Origin: CAZJRB01 sp964547995
GTDB lineage: Bacteria > Planctomycetota > Planctomycetia > Pirellulales > Thermoguttaceae
Reading direction: 5' to 3'
NCBI GenBank assembly: GCA_964547995.1
Contig: CAZJRB010000171.1
Location: 1 to 10,315, forward strand
DNA: 10,315 bases
Of this stretch, positions 1-6,478 are shown one piece after another (position 1 is the first letter of the stretch; each line of letters begins with the position of its first letter). Below the pieces are notes generated by a model. That model saw only the letters and a program-made list of their open reading frames with translations, searched no databases and was not told the DNA's origin. The translations under genes and the position numbers were made by a program.

Positions 1-1
1 G

Positions 2-1189
2 TTGGTCCGGGAGGGATTTTCGGGTCCCGTCTGTGCAACCTCGGCGTCGGCCGACCTGGTCGAGCTGGTGTTGCGCGATTCCGCCCAGATTCAAGCGGAA
101 GACGCGGCTTACAAGCGGAAGCGGCACAAGAAGGAAGGCCGCAAGGGAAAGCACCCGGTCAAGCCGCTCTACAACGAGAGCGACGTCGAGCAGATGCTGC
201 CGCTTTTGCGGCCGGCGTCCTACGAAGAGACCGTGAAGCTGGGCGACGAGGCGTCGTTCGTGTTTCACGACGCAGGGCACATCCTCGGCTCGGCAATGAT
301 CGAGTTGAAACTCCACTCCGGCGGCCGGCGGCGCCGCGTGATCTTCTCCGGCGACATCGGCCAGCAGGAAAAACCCATCATCCGCGACCCGGCCGTCTTT
401 TCCGAAGCGGACTACATCATCATGGAATCGACCTACGGCAACCGTGTCCATGCAAGTCACAGCGACATTGAAGTTAGGCTTGCCGAGATTATCAACGAGA
501 CCGTCGCCGCGGGCGGCAACGTCGTCATCCCCATCTTTGCGATCGAGCGCGCCCAGGAGCTGACCTACCACATCAGCCGGTTGCGGCACGACGGCCGCAT
601 CCCGCCGCTTTCGGTTTTCCTCGACAGCCCCCTGGCGGCCAACGTCACCGACGTCTTCCGCCGCCACCGCGAGTGCTTCGACCTGGAGACCTGGAAGCTG
701 ATCACCGACGGCGACGCGCCGTTCGGTTTTCCCGGGCTTCAGATGGTGCGGTCACAGGAGGACTCGATGGCGATCAACCGCCACAAGGAGCCGGCCATCA
801 TCATGTCGACCTCGGGCATGTGTACGGCCGGGCGCATCAAGTTCCATCTCCGGCGGAACATCGACCGGCCGGAGTGTGCGATTCTCTTCGTCGGGTTCCA
901 GGCCAAGGGCACCTTGGGACGCCAGATCGTCGAGGGGAGGAAAGAGGTGCGGATCCACGGCCGGACGCTCCCGGTCAACGCCCGCGTGGAGCAGATCCAC
1001 GGTTTCTCGGGCCACGCGGACCGGGACGCACTGCTCGGCTGGCTAGGCCACTTCCACAACCCGCCCCGACGGCTCTTCCTCGTCCACGGCGAAGAGGACG
1101 AAGCCCTGTCGCTGGCCGGGCAGATCCGCGAAGAGAAGGGCTGGGAGGTTACCGTGCCGGAGTACCGGCAGACGGTTGCCGTCGAGTGA
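2..1189 (+). CDS. MBL-fold beta-CASP ribonuclease-like protein, N-terminus missing
   Basis: Metallo-beta-lactamase-fold hydrolase with beta-CASP and RNA-specificity regions, the CPSF73/RNase J superfamily whose members cleave RNA with two zinc ions. About 395 codons are visible. Numbering from the first in-window codon, I see AGHILGS with H93 (MBL motif 3), SGDIG with D118 (motif 4), MESTYGNR with E142 (beta-CASP motif A), SGHAD with H338 (motif B) and LVHGE with H362 (motif C). The N-terminal HxHxDH zinc motif is absent. In relatives it lies upstream of the GFSGPVCAT segment that opens this frame, so the gene starts left of the window; the TTG at position 2 is probably just an internal Leu codon. 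A Lys/Arg-rich insert sits at residues 38-54. The stop is TGA at 1187-1189, followed by a long intergenic region. The family call is firm. RNA rather than another substrate is inferred from the family. Confidence 0.9.
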   Translation: MVREGFSGPVCATSASADLVELVLRDSAQIQAEDAAYKRKRHKKEGRKGKHPVKPLYNESDVEQMLPLLRPASYEETVKLGDEASFVFHDAGHILGSAMIELKLHSGGRRRRVIFSGDIGQQEKPIIRDPAVFSEADYIIMESTYGNRVHASHSDIEVRLAEIINETVAAGGNVVIPIFAIERAQELTYHISRLRHDGRIPPLSVFLDSPLAANVTDVFRRHRECFDLETWKLITDGDAPFGFPGLQMVRSQEDSMAINRHKEPAIIMSTSGMCTAGRIKFHLRRNIDRPECAILFVGFQAKGTLGRQIVEGRKEVRIHGRTLPVNARVEQIHGFSGHADRDALLGWLGHFHNPPRRLFLVHGEEDEALSLAGQIREEKGWEVTVPEYRQTVAVE

Positions 1190-1507
1190 GGGCCGGCGGG
1201 GCCGGATCGATTACCACGTACCTGCGGGCCGCACGGGGCCGTTTGCGGTCGTCTGGGGAGTTTGGTATAACCGGGACATTAGTTGGGAATTGCCCAAAAA
1301 CAACTTCGACAAGTACGGCTGCCACATGGCATAAAGCCGCGACCGTTGGTCGCGCCGAACGACGCTCGGAACAATTCTTGGTAACGCGGGGCGCGACCAA
1401 CGGTCGCGGCTTTATAGACCCGATTGTCGAACTTATTTTTGAGTGCCCCCTAGGGAACGATCGACCGCTGATCGCGCCGCAACAACATTCACACGAAAGG
1501 AAGAACC
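1190..1507. other. Intergenic region with palindromic element, upstream of the STAS gene
   Basis: No gene is visible in these 318 bp. It holds a small hairpin at 1283-1297 (TTGGG/CCCAA arms), the large nested inverted repeat at 1295-1441 described separately, and the ribosome binding site of the STAS gene (AAAGGA, 1496-1501, with ATG at 1508). I found no promoter with both boxes convincing, though the STAS/sulfatase pair must be transcribed from here or from farther upstream. Confidence 0.6.
1295..1441. repeat. Nested inverted repeat of two REP-like hairpins (BIME- or MITE-like)
   Basis: The inner arms, 1331-1356 and 1390-1415, are perfect 26-bp reverse complements separated by 33 bp. Each arm is itself a hairpin: CGCGACC, a 3-nt loop, then GGTCGCG (1338-1354 and 1392-1408). 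Outer arms at 1295-1312 and 1424-1441 match as reverse complements at 16 of 18 positions (TTGTCGAA...TTTTTG). A pair of oppositely oriented palindromes matches the layout of a BIME, the bacterial interspersed mosaic element made by REP sequences. The palindrome differs in sequence from the REP family at 8956-10209. As RNA it could fold into a long hairpin between the nuclease and STAS genes and may end transcription or protect an mRNA end; that role is inference. Confidence 0.8.
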
Positions 1508-1882
1508 ATGCCGCCGTCCGTGAAATTGCAGCGATCCGAAGAACTCTTGACCATCTACCTGACCGACGTGAAAATCCTGGACGAGGCCGGCATCGAACGA
1601 ATCTACAAGGACGTAATCGACGCGCTGGAGAAGACCGAGCAGCCGAACGTGCTGCTCGATTTCCGCGTCGTGCAGTTCATGTCGTCGTCGGCGCTGGGGA
1701 TGTTGATCCGCATCCACAAGAAGTGCAAACAGTTCAAGGTCGTGCTCAAGCTGTGCAGCATCTCACCGAACATACGCGAAGTCTTCGAGATAACCGGGTT
1801 GAACAAAATTCTCGACATCTACGACGATGCCGAGGCGGCCCAAGAAGCGTTCAAAAAGGGCAGCCGGTTCTTCCACAAGTGA
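1508..1882 (+). CDS. STAS-domain protein (anti-sigma factor antagonist type)
   Basis: Small single-domain protein of 124 residues, the usual size for SpoIIAA/RsbV-type STAS proteins. These bind anti-sigma kinases or other partners and are switched by serine phosphorylation. The core strand and helix LLDFRVVQFMSSSALGML (residues 49-66) aligns with the phosphorylation loop of SpoIIAA (DSSGLG). The predicted phosphosite is Ser61, and Ser59 occupies the place of the usual Asp. The start ATG has AAAGGA 6 bp upstream. The sulfatase follows 22 bp after the stop, so the two are probably co-transcribed. No anti-sigma kinase or phosphatase gene lies in the window, so the partner is unknown. The STAS fold is secure; a partner-switching role is inferred from the family. 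Confidence 0.88.
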   Translation: MPPSVKLQRSEELLTIYLTDVKILDEAGIERIYKDVIDALEKTEQPNVLLDFRVVQFMSSSALGMLIRIHKKCKQFKVVLKLCSISPNIREVFEITGLNKILDIYDDAEAAQEAFKKGSRFFHK

Positions 1883-1891
1883 GAAGCTAAC

Positions 1892-1897
1892 GGGAGG
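1892..1897 (+). promoter_or_regulatory. Shine-Dalgarno site fixing the sulfatase start
   Basis: GGGAGG lies 7 bp before the ATG at 1905. It supports this start over the in-frame ATG at 1827, which would overlap the STAS gene by 56 bp and put a basic, non-signal sequence in front of the signal peptide. Confidence 0.8.
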
Positions 1898-1904
1898 TTT
1901 AGGC

Positions 1905-3320
1905 ATGAAGGGCAAGATATCCGTGTCCGCGATCCTTGCAATTACCCTCGGTGTGTCGGCTGCCGCAATGATCTCCGGCGCGGCCAAAGCGGCCGAAAAA
2001 TCGAGCAAACCGAACATCCTCATGATTACCTGCCACGACCTGGGCCAGCACCTCGGATGCTACGGCGCGAAGACCGTCAACTCGCCGAATATCGACAAGC
2101 TGGCGGCGGAGGGGATCCGGTTCGAGAACTACTTCTCCACGTCGCCCACCTGTTCGCCGGGCCGGGCAAGCATGCTCACCGGCCGATATCCCCAGTCGAA
2201 CGGCATGCTCGGGCTCAATCACGCCCCGTGGTGGTGGAAACTCAACGACGGCGAGCGGCACATTGCGGCCATCCTTAAAGACGCCGGCTACAAAACCGTC
2301 CTTGACGGATACCAGCACGTTACGCAAGGCGACCCGCACGAACTGGGGTACCAAAAAGTCCTCTCCAAGAAATACAAGGCGGAAGAAACGGTCGAGGCGG
2401 CCGAGCAGTTCCTTGCAACGGCGAAGCCCGGCAAGCCGTTCTTCATGAAGGTCGGCTTCTTCGAGGTCCATCGCGTCGGCGGGTCCTTCCGCCACCGCGA
2501 GCCCGACACCTCGAAGGGCGTCTACATCCCGCCGTACCTCAAGGACACCGAGGAGATCCGCGACGACCTGGCAAGGTACCAGACCGACATCCGAGTGCTC
2601 GACGGCTACGTGGGCGAAATCCTCTCCGCCCTCGTCAAAAGCGCCGTGGCCGACAACACGATCGTCGTCTTCACTGCCGACCACGGCATCCCCTACGCCG
2701 GCGCGAAATGGTCACTGCGTGATACCGGGTTCCGCGTGCCCTTGATTATGTATGAACCCGGAACGAAACTCACTGGCGGAAAGACGTTCACCCAGATTAT
2801 GAGCAATGTCGATCTTCTGCCGACATTGCTGGGCATCATCGGCGTGAAGATCCCCGAAAACATCCAAGGGGTCAGTTTCAAGGACCTGATCGACGGCAAG
2901 ACCGGCAAACCGCCTCGCAAATACGTTTTCGGCCAGCGGATCAGCCACGCCCTCCGCGACAACACGGGACGCACGATCCGCACCGACCGCTACAAGCTCG
3001 TCCGCTATTTCGAAAAGGGCCGCTCGGTCGTCTACCCGACCGACGCCAACCCGATACGCGTCTCGCAACACACCGAGCGGCCCAAGCGCAAGGGAACGCG
3101 ACCGTACGTCCAGTTGTTCGACCTCCGGAACGACCCCAACGAGTTTAACGACGTTGCGGCCGATCCGAAGTACGCCGAGGTGGTCAAGGATCTCTCGAAG
3201 CGGCTCTACGCCTGGATGAAGGAGGTGGACGATCCGCTTCTGAAAGGCCCCATTGCGACGCCGTACTACCTGGAGTCGATCAAGTCCTTTCGGGAGTGCG
3301 TCGGCGAAAGACCGCGGTAG
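1905..3320 (+). CDS. Exported type I (formylglycine) sulfatase
   Basis: Arylsulfatase-superfamily enzyme of 471 residues that hydrolyses sulfate esters, probably on sulfated polysaccharides. The N-terminus is a Sec-type signal peptide: MKGK, a hydrophobic stretch at residues 6-24, then a likely cleavage in the AAKAAEK region around residue 30, so it should act in the periplasm or outside. The sulfatase signature is C83-S-P-G-R87 followed by ASMLTGR; Cys83 would be converted to formylglycine. Metal-binding candidates are His44-Asp45 in MITCHDLG, where many family members have Asp-Asp, and Asp259-His260 in TADHG. Lys268 precedes the SLRDTGFRVPLIMY segment typical of the family. The C-terminal LFDLRNDPNEFNDVA segment (residues 404-418) is the usual end-domain motif. 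Length is normal. It follows the STAS gene closely. The maturing enzyme is not in the window, and the substrate cannot be read from sequence. Confidence 0.93.
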   Translation: MKGKISVSAILAITLGVSAAAMISGAAKAAEKSSKPNILMITCHDLGQHLGCYGAKTVNSPNIDKLAAEGIRFENYFSTSPTCSPGRASMLTGRYPQSNGMLGLNHAPWWWKLNDGERHIAAILKDAGYKTVLDGYQHVTQGDPHELGYQKVLSKKYKAEETVEAAEQFLATAKPGKPFFMKVGFFEVHRVGGSFRHREPDTSKGVYIPPYLKDTEEIRDDLARYQTDIRVLDGYVGEILSALVKSAVADNTIVVFTADHGIPYAGAKWSLRDTGFRVPLIMYEPGTKLTGGKTFTQIMSNVDLLPTLLGIIGVKIPENIQGVSFKDLIDGKTGKPPRKYVFGQRISHALRDNTGRTIRTDRYKLVRYFEKGRSVVYPTDANPIRVSQHTERPKRKGTRPYVQLFDLRNDPNEFNDVAADPKYAEVVKDLSKRLYAWMKEVDDPLLKGPIATPYYLESIKSFRECVGERPR

Positions 3321-3457
3321 CGGCCGGCCGGGTATTCGGATAACCCGTTGCCGTCACACGAGTTATATCCCGTCCATTTGCCGGCGCCGGGCGCGAAAAC
3401 CGGTCGAATCCGGGGGGCCGCTGCTCCCCACTCCACCTATCGGGTATCCTTAATAGT
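3321..3457. other. Sulfatase-GTPase intergenic spacer
   Basis: 137 bp without a gene. It contains a GC-rich self-complementary CCGGCGCCGG and no clear terminator. The GTPase ATG at 3458 has no Shine-Dalgarno sequence; TATCCT at 3445-3450 lies about 7 bp upstream of it and could be a weak -10 box, which would give a leaderless or nearly leaderless mRNA. No matching -35 is seen, so this is tentative. Confidence 0.35.
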
Positions 3458-5254
3458 ATGGCACGTCCCGAATTGGCCCATCTCGAATTGCTCGCGGAGG
3501 TCGACGCCCTGGTCGAGCGGCTGGAGCGTTGGGCCGGGGGTGCGCCCGCATGGGAGCCGGCCGAGATGTGCCGGGCGATGGTCCGCCGGCTCGAGGACCG
3601 GGCGGAAGCCTTGCGCGTGCGGATGGAGGCCCCACTGGTCGTCGCCACGCTCGGCGGCACCGGCACCGGCAAGAGCGCCCTGATCAACGCCCTGCTCGGC
3701 GAAGAGGTTGTCGAGACGGGCCGCCGGCGACCCACGACCACAAAGCCCACGCTGATCTGCCGCACGGGACTGACGCCGGAGATGCTCGGCATCGACCCCG
3801 AAAGCGTCGAGCTGGTGCAGCGCGACCTGCCGGCGCTGGGCGGTGTCGTCCTGGTCGATTGTCCCGATCCCGACACGACCGAGGAGGCCGCCGGCCCGGA
3901 AACCCACGGCAGCAACCTTGCCCGACTTCGCCACCTGCTGCCGCATTGCGACGTCTTGCTGGTTGCCTCAACGCAGCAGAAATACCGCAGCGCCCGGGTT
4001 GCCGACGAGCTGTTCGCCTCGGCCACCGGTGCCCGGCTCGTCTTTGTGCAAACCCACGCCGACGTGGACGAGGACATACGCGACGACTGGCGCGGGGTGC
4101 TCAAGGGGAACTATGCGGTTGGCCACGTTTTCCGGGTCGACTCGCTCGCGGCGTTGGCCGATGCCCAAGAGGGGCTGCAACCGCGCGGCGAGTTCGCCGA
4201 CCTGGTCGACCTGCTCACCCGCCAGCTCGCCGGCACGGCCGCAAACCGCATCCGCCGGGCCAACTTCCTCGACCTGGTCGATGAACTCCTGGCGAACTGC
4301 CGCGGGCGGATCGATCAGGGTATCCCCGCGGTCGAACAGCTCCAGACGGCCGTCGAGGAACAACGAACGCGGCTCGCCGCCGAGTTGACCAGGCAAATGC
4401 GGTCCGAACTGCTCACCAGCCGCCGCTCGTGGGAGAACCGACTGTTGGGCCAAACCGCGTCGCGATGGGGGCTGAGCCCCTTTGCGATGGTCCTGCGCGT
4501 GTTTCACGGTTTTGGCGGGTTGCTCAGCACGGCGTTGCTCTACCGAATGCGAACACCCGCCCAGATGGCACTCTGGGGGGCGGTGACCGGGGCACGTGCA
4601 TGGAAGAAACGGGCCCAGCACCGCACGGCCGACCGCGGCGCCGATCGCGCCGTGGCCGACTGCTGGGACACGGCCGAGCTGCGGTCTGCCGCACTGGTGC
4701 TCGACGGTTACACGGTCGAAGCCGGCCTGGACCGCAAGGCCGCTTCGCTCGAAACGGTCACCATGGAAGCGGAGCGGGCGGGGACCGGCTTCGTCGAAGG
4801 GGTGGCCGGACAGCTCGAAGCCGTTATCACACGGCTTGCCGCCCGGCATACCGGCTGGTTTACCCGGTGGTACTACGAAGGCATGTTCGGCCTGCTGCTC
4901 GGCTGGTTGCTGTACCGGCTGGGCAAGAATTTCTTCTACGATTCATGGGCCGATCCGTCGCAATTGTTCCCGATGAGTTTCTATGTCCAGTGCGTGTTCT
5001 GGCTCGTGCTGTGGTGCTTGGTGTTGATTTGGGCACTCAGCGGGCGGCTCCGGCGGGGCCTGCGGCGCGAAATCGACGTCTTGGCCCAGAGCTGGAACAA
5101 CCAATCGTCGGCCGCCGGGGTCTTCGTCCAATTGGAAGAACGGTGCAACGAGGTGAAACGGTTCCGCCAGGACCTGGACCACCTGCATCGCCACGTCGTC
5201 CAGTTGCGGCGCCAGTTGGCCCTGCCGGATGAGGAGTTGGGGCACCGGCTGTAA
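3458..5254 (+). CDS. Membrane-anchored P-loop GTPase, dynamin/Era-like
   Basis: Protein of 598 residues with an N-terminal GTPase domain. A helical leader (residues 1-57) precedes the Walker A loop GGTGTGKS (66-73). A switch I-type run RRPTTTKPT follows at 90-98, then LVDCPDPD at 132-139, where DCPD replaces the usual DxxG, and FVQTHAD at 196-202, where THAD replaces T/NKxD. Residues about 265-330 and 425-460 are long charged helices. A short hydrophobic patch sits at 342-362. Two strong membrane segments lie near 474-489 and 504-527, followed by a basic helical tail (528-590). This is the outline of membrane-associated, bacterial dynamin-like or YfjP-type GTPases, but I do not recognise a named family. 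It stands alone between the sulfatase and a convergent gene. The start lacks a ribosome binding site, yet the next in-frame ATG (Met37) would cut into the leader helix. Confidence 0.85.
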   Translation: MARPELAHLELLAEVDALVERLERWAGGAPAWEPAEMCRAMVRRLEDRAEALRVRMEAPLVVATLGGTGTGKSALINALLGEEVVETGRRRPTTTKPTLICRTGLTPEMLGIDPESVELVQRDLPALGGVVLVDCPDPDTTEEAAGPETHGSNLARLRHLLPHCDVLLVASTQQKYRSARVADELFASATGARLVFVQTHADVDEDIRDDWRGVLKGNYAVGHVFRVDSLAALADAQEGLQPRGEFADLVDLLTRQLAGTAANRIRRANFLDLVDELLANCRGRIDQGIPAVEQLQTAVEEQRTRLAAELTRQMRSELLTSRRSWENRLLGQTASRWGLSPFAMVLRVFHGFGGLLSTALLYRMRTPAQMALWGAVTGARAWKKRAQHRTADRGADRAVADCWDTAELRSAALVLDGYTVEAGLDRKAASLETVTMEAERAGTGFVEGVAGQLEAVITRLAARHTGWFTRWYYEGMFGLLLGWLLYRLGKNFFYDSWADPSQLFPMSFYVQCVFWLVLWCLVLIWALSGRLRRGLRREIDVLAQSWNNQSSAAGVFVQLEERCNEVKRFRQDLDHLHRHVVQLRRQLALPDEELGHRL

Positions 5255-5366
5255 CGTCATCGGTCCATTATGAAGCCGCGTTCGACAATCCATTACTCCA
5301 ACACTCCAATACTCTAACCACCGGAGCCGTGCCGTCGGAGATCGGGAAGTTGTTTTTCGGTCGCCT
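5255..5366. repeat. Convergent spacer with short 8-bp tandem repeat
   Basis: The 112-bp spacer lies between the ends of two convergent genes. It holds three degenerate 8-bp units at 5293-5316 (TTACTCCA, ACACTCCA, ATACTCTA). No GC-rich hairpin with a T-tract is visible for either gene. Confidence 0.5.
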
Positions 5367-6101
5367 CTAAGTGTCCTCCTCCGTGTTGATCATATACTTT
5401 ATCACTACTCTGTTGAGTCCGCATTGAGGCGTCCCACCCCGCGAAACCTCGCGCAAGGCATCCAGATCGGATTTCCACGCCAGGCTGCCGGGGGCGAGAA
5501 GGCAAGTGCTGCCGGGTTCGTAGGAAGAGGAGAGTTCCCCGTCCTTGAGGTAGTAGCCCTCACAACGCTCGATGGGCCATCCCCGCATGTACGGCATGAT
5601 ATCAGTCGGCCTGAACCAGAGCTTGATTTCGCGTTCGGCCTCATCCGGGGACGCGGAAGCGTGGATCAAGTTGTCCATGCGTTGCCCCACGACGTTCCCG
5701 TCCGCGTCTTTGACGGGCACCAATGTCCCCAATGCACGAATCGTACCGGGCGCATGTTCCCTCGCCACATGAGGATCCGTCGGTCCTGCAGTCCGCCGGA
5801 TCTTCTCCACGGCGTCAACGCCGGAATAAACGACGGCGATCACTCTTCGGCTGTGGGGCTCCGCCGGATAGTGCTTGCGGCCGGTGATGTAGTCCAGCAG
5901 AGGTTCGTAGAACGATTTCCCTTTGTGCTCGGCATAATGCTCCTCGGCAAGTGCCCTGCTGACGTGTACGACTTTCAGGCCGGCGAATCTGACTCCTATG
6001 TGAAACTCGGAAAGCTGTGAGAACAGATATCCGGTTAACGAGAGTCTTAGCGCATCCGGTTTGATAAGCACAAGCGTCTGTTCCATCTGCCCGTCATCCA
6101 T
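5367..6101 (-). CDS. Nucleoside diphosphate kinase-type protein with insert and C-terminal extension
   Basis: Residues 7-163 match nucleoside diphosphate kinase, which moves the gamma phosphate from one NTP to an NDP through a phosphohistidine. Visible family features are EQTLVLIKPDAL (7-18, Lys14 binding phosphate), FYEPLLDYITG (64-74), VEKIRRTAGPTDP (98-110), APGTIR (117-122) and NLIHASASPDEA (144-155) with catalytic His147. Compared with the roughly 140-150-residue housekeeping enzyme, this 244-residue protein has an insert of about 18 residues (VPVKDADGNVVGQR region, 125-143) just before the active-site His, and an extension of about 80 residues after it (164-244). The key residues are all present, so it may be active. 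The ATG at 6101 is preceded by AAGGAGGG at good spacing. It has its own promoter and is the only gene in its transcript within the window. A changed substrate range is a guess. Confidence 0.85.
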   Translation of the reverse strand: MDDGQMEQTLVLIKPDALRLSLTGYLFSQLSEFHIGVRFAGLKVVHVSRALAEEHYAEHKGKSFYEPLLDYITGRKHYPAEPHSRRVIAVVYSGVDAVEKIRRTAGPTDPHVAREHAPGTIRALGTLVPVKDADGNVVGQRMDNLIHASASPDEAEREIKLWFRPTDIMPYMRGWPIERCEGYYLKDGELSSSYEPGSTCLLAPGSLAWKSDLDALREVSRGGTPQCGLNRVVIKYMINTEEDT

Positions 6102-6107
6102 CGACGA

Positions 6108-6115
6108 CCCTCCTT
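6108..6115 (-). promoter_or_regulatory. Strong Shine-Dalgarno of the NDK-type gene
   Basis: On the minus strand AAGGAGGG ends 6 bp before the ATG at 6101. It selects this start over the internal Met6. Confidence 0.8.
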
Positions 6116-6144
6116 ACCGGCCCTCGGTACTGGTGGAGATAATA

Positions 6145-6164
6145 ATCCGGGGGGTCTCCCGGAT
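6145..6164 (-). promoter_or_regulatory. Hairpin in the leader of the NDK-type gene
   Basis: A perfect 7-bp inverted repeat (ATCCGGG/CCCGGAT, 6-nt loop) lies between the predicted promoter and the Shine-Dalgarno site. It could fold in the roughly 93-nt leader and affect translation or mRNA stability. No T-run follows it, so it is not a standard terminator. Confidence 0.45.
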
Positions 6165-6200
6165 GACAACCAGCCGGAACCACCCCCGTTGATTCCTCGG

Positions 6201-6229
6201 ATTATACTCTCATGCCTACCCGCTGTCAG
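6201..6229 (-). promoter_or_regulatory. Sigma70-type promoter driving the NDK-type gene
   Basis: On the minus strand: CTGACA (-35, 6224-6229), a 17-bp spacer, then a perfect TATAAT (-10, 6201-6206). Transcription should start near 6194, about 93 nt before the ATG at 6101. This is the best promoter match in the window. Confidence 0.7.
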
Positions 6230-6478
6230 CATGAATAACAGCCGCTTCGGCGCACCTCGGTGCCGGGTGGCCGGGTGGCCGGACAAGCTGCTGGAACAGT
6301 TGCTCGAATTCGACGATGTGCGTTGCGAGCGTGACAGACTTCGCCTTGCCGATTTCGGTCCCGCGGAAGCGCCCGGAATTACCGACCGGTCGCGGCACGA
6401 TTGCGCCCCCCTCGTGCGGGGTGCTTGTTTGTCGGAGAGCGCGATCATTCCCGAAGGGTTTTTCTTCGCCTTGCTAAA

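Larger units (their letters stand above)
6102..6478. other. Intergenic region between two minus-strand genes
   Basis: 377 bp. The part next to the NDK-type gene holds the promoter, leader hairpin and ribosome binding site listed separately. At 6263-6282 there is a tandem 8-bp repeat (CCGGGTGG twice plus CCGG). From 6283 to 6478 I see no credible gene: the open frames there lack ribosome binding sites and recognisable motifs. A hairpin at 6404-6424 has a T-rich tail on the plus strand, but no plus-strand gene would use it. Confidence 0.5.

Noticed and set aside
673..1890. A 405-codon plus-strand open frame overlapping the nuclease and STAS genes
   Set aside because: Arg/Pro/Gly-rich translation without motifs; it is an off-frame shadow of two well-supported genes and crosses the palindromic element.
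1899..2684. A 261-codon minus-strand frame opposite the sulfatase
   Set aside because: Antisense shadow in GC-rich coding DNA; no ribosome binding site or domain, whereas the sulfatase frame is full of conserved motifs.
3280..4849. Long minus-strand frames opposite the GTPase (3280-4104 and 3968-4849)
   Set aside because: Low-complexity Ser/Arg/Gly or Pro-rich translations, antisense to a gene with a clear Walker A motif.
6404..6430. GC-rich hairpin with a T-rich tail as a terminator
   Set aside because: The T-rich side is on the plus strand where no gene ends; on the minus strand, where the oxidoreductase ends, the stem has a mismatch and no T-run.
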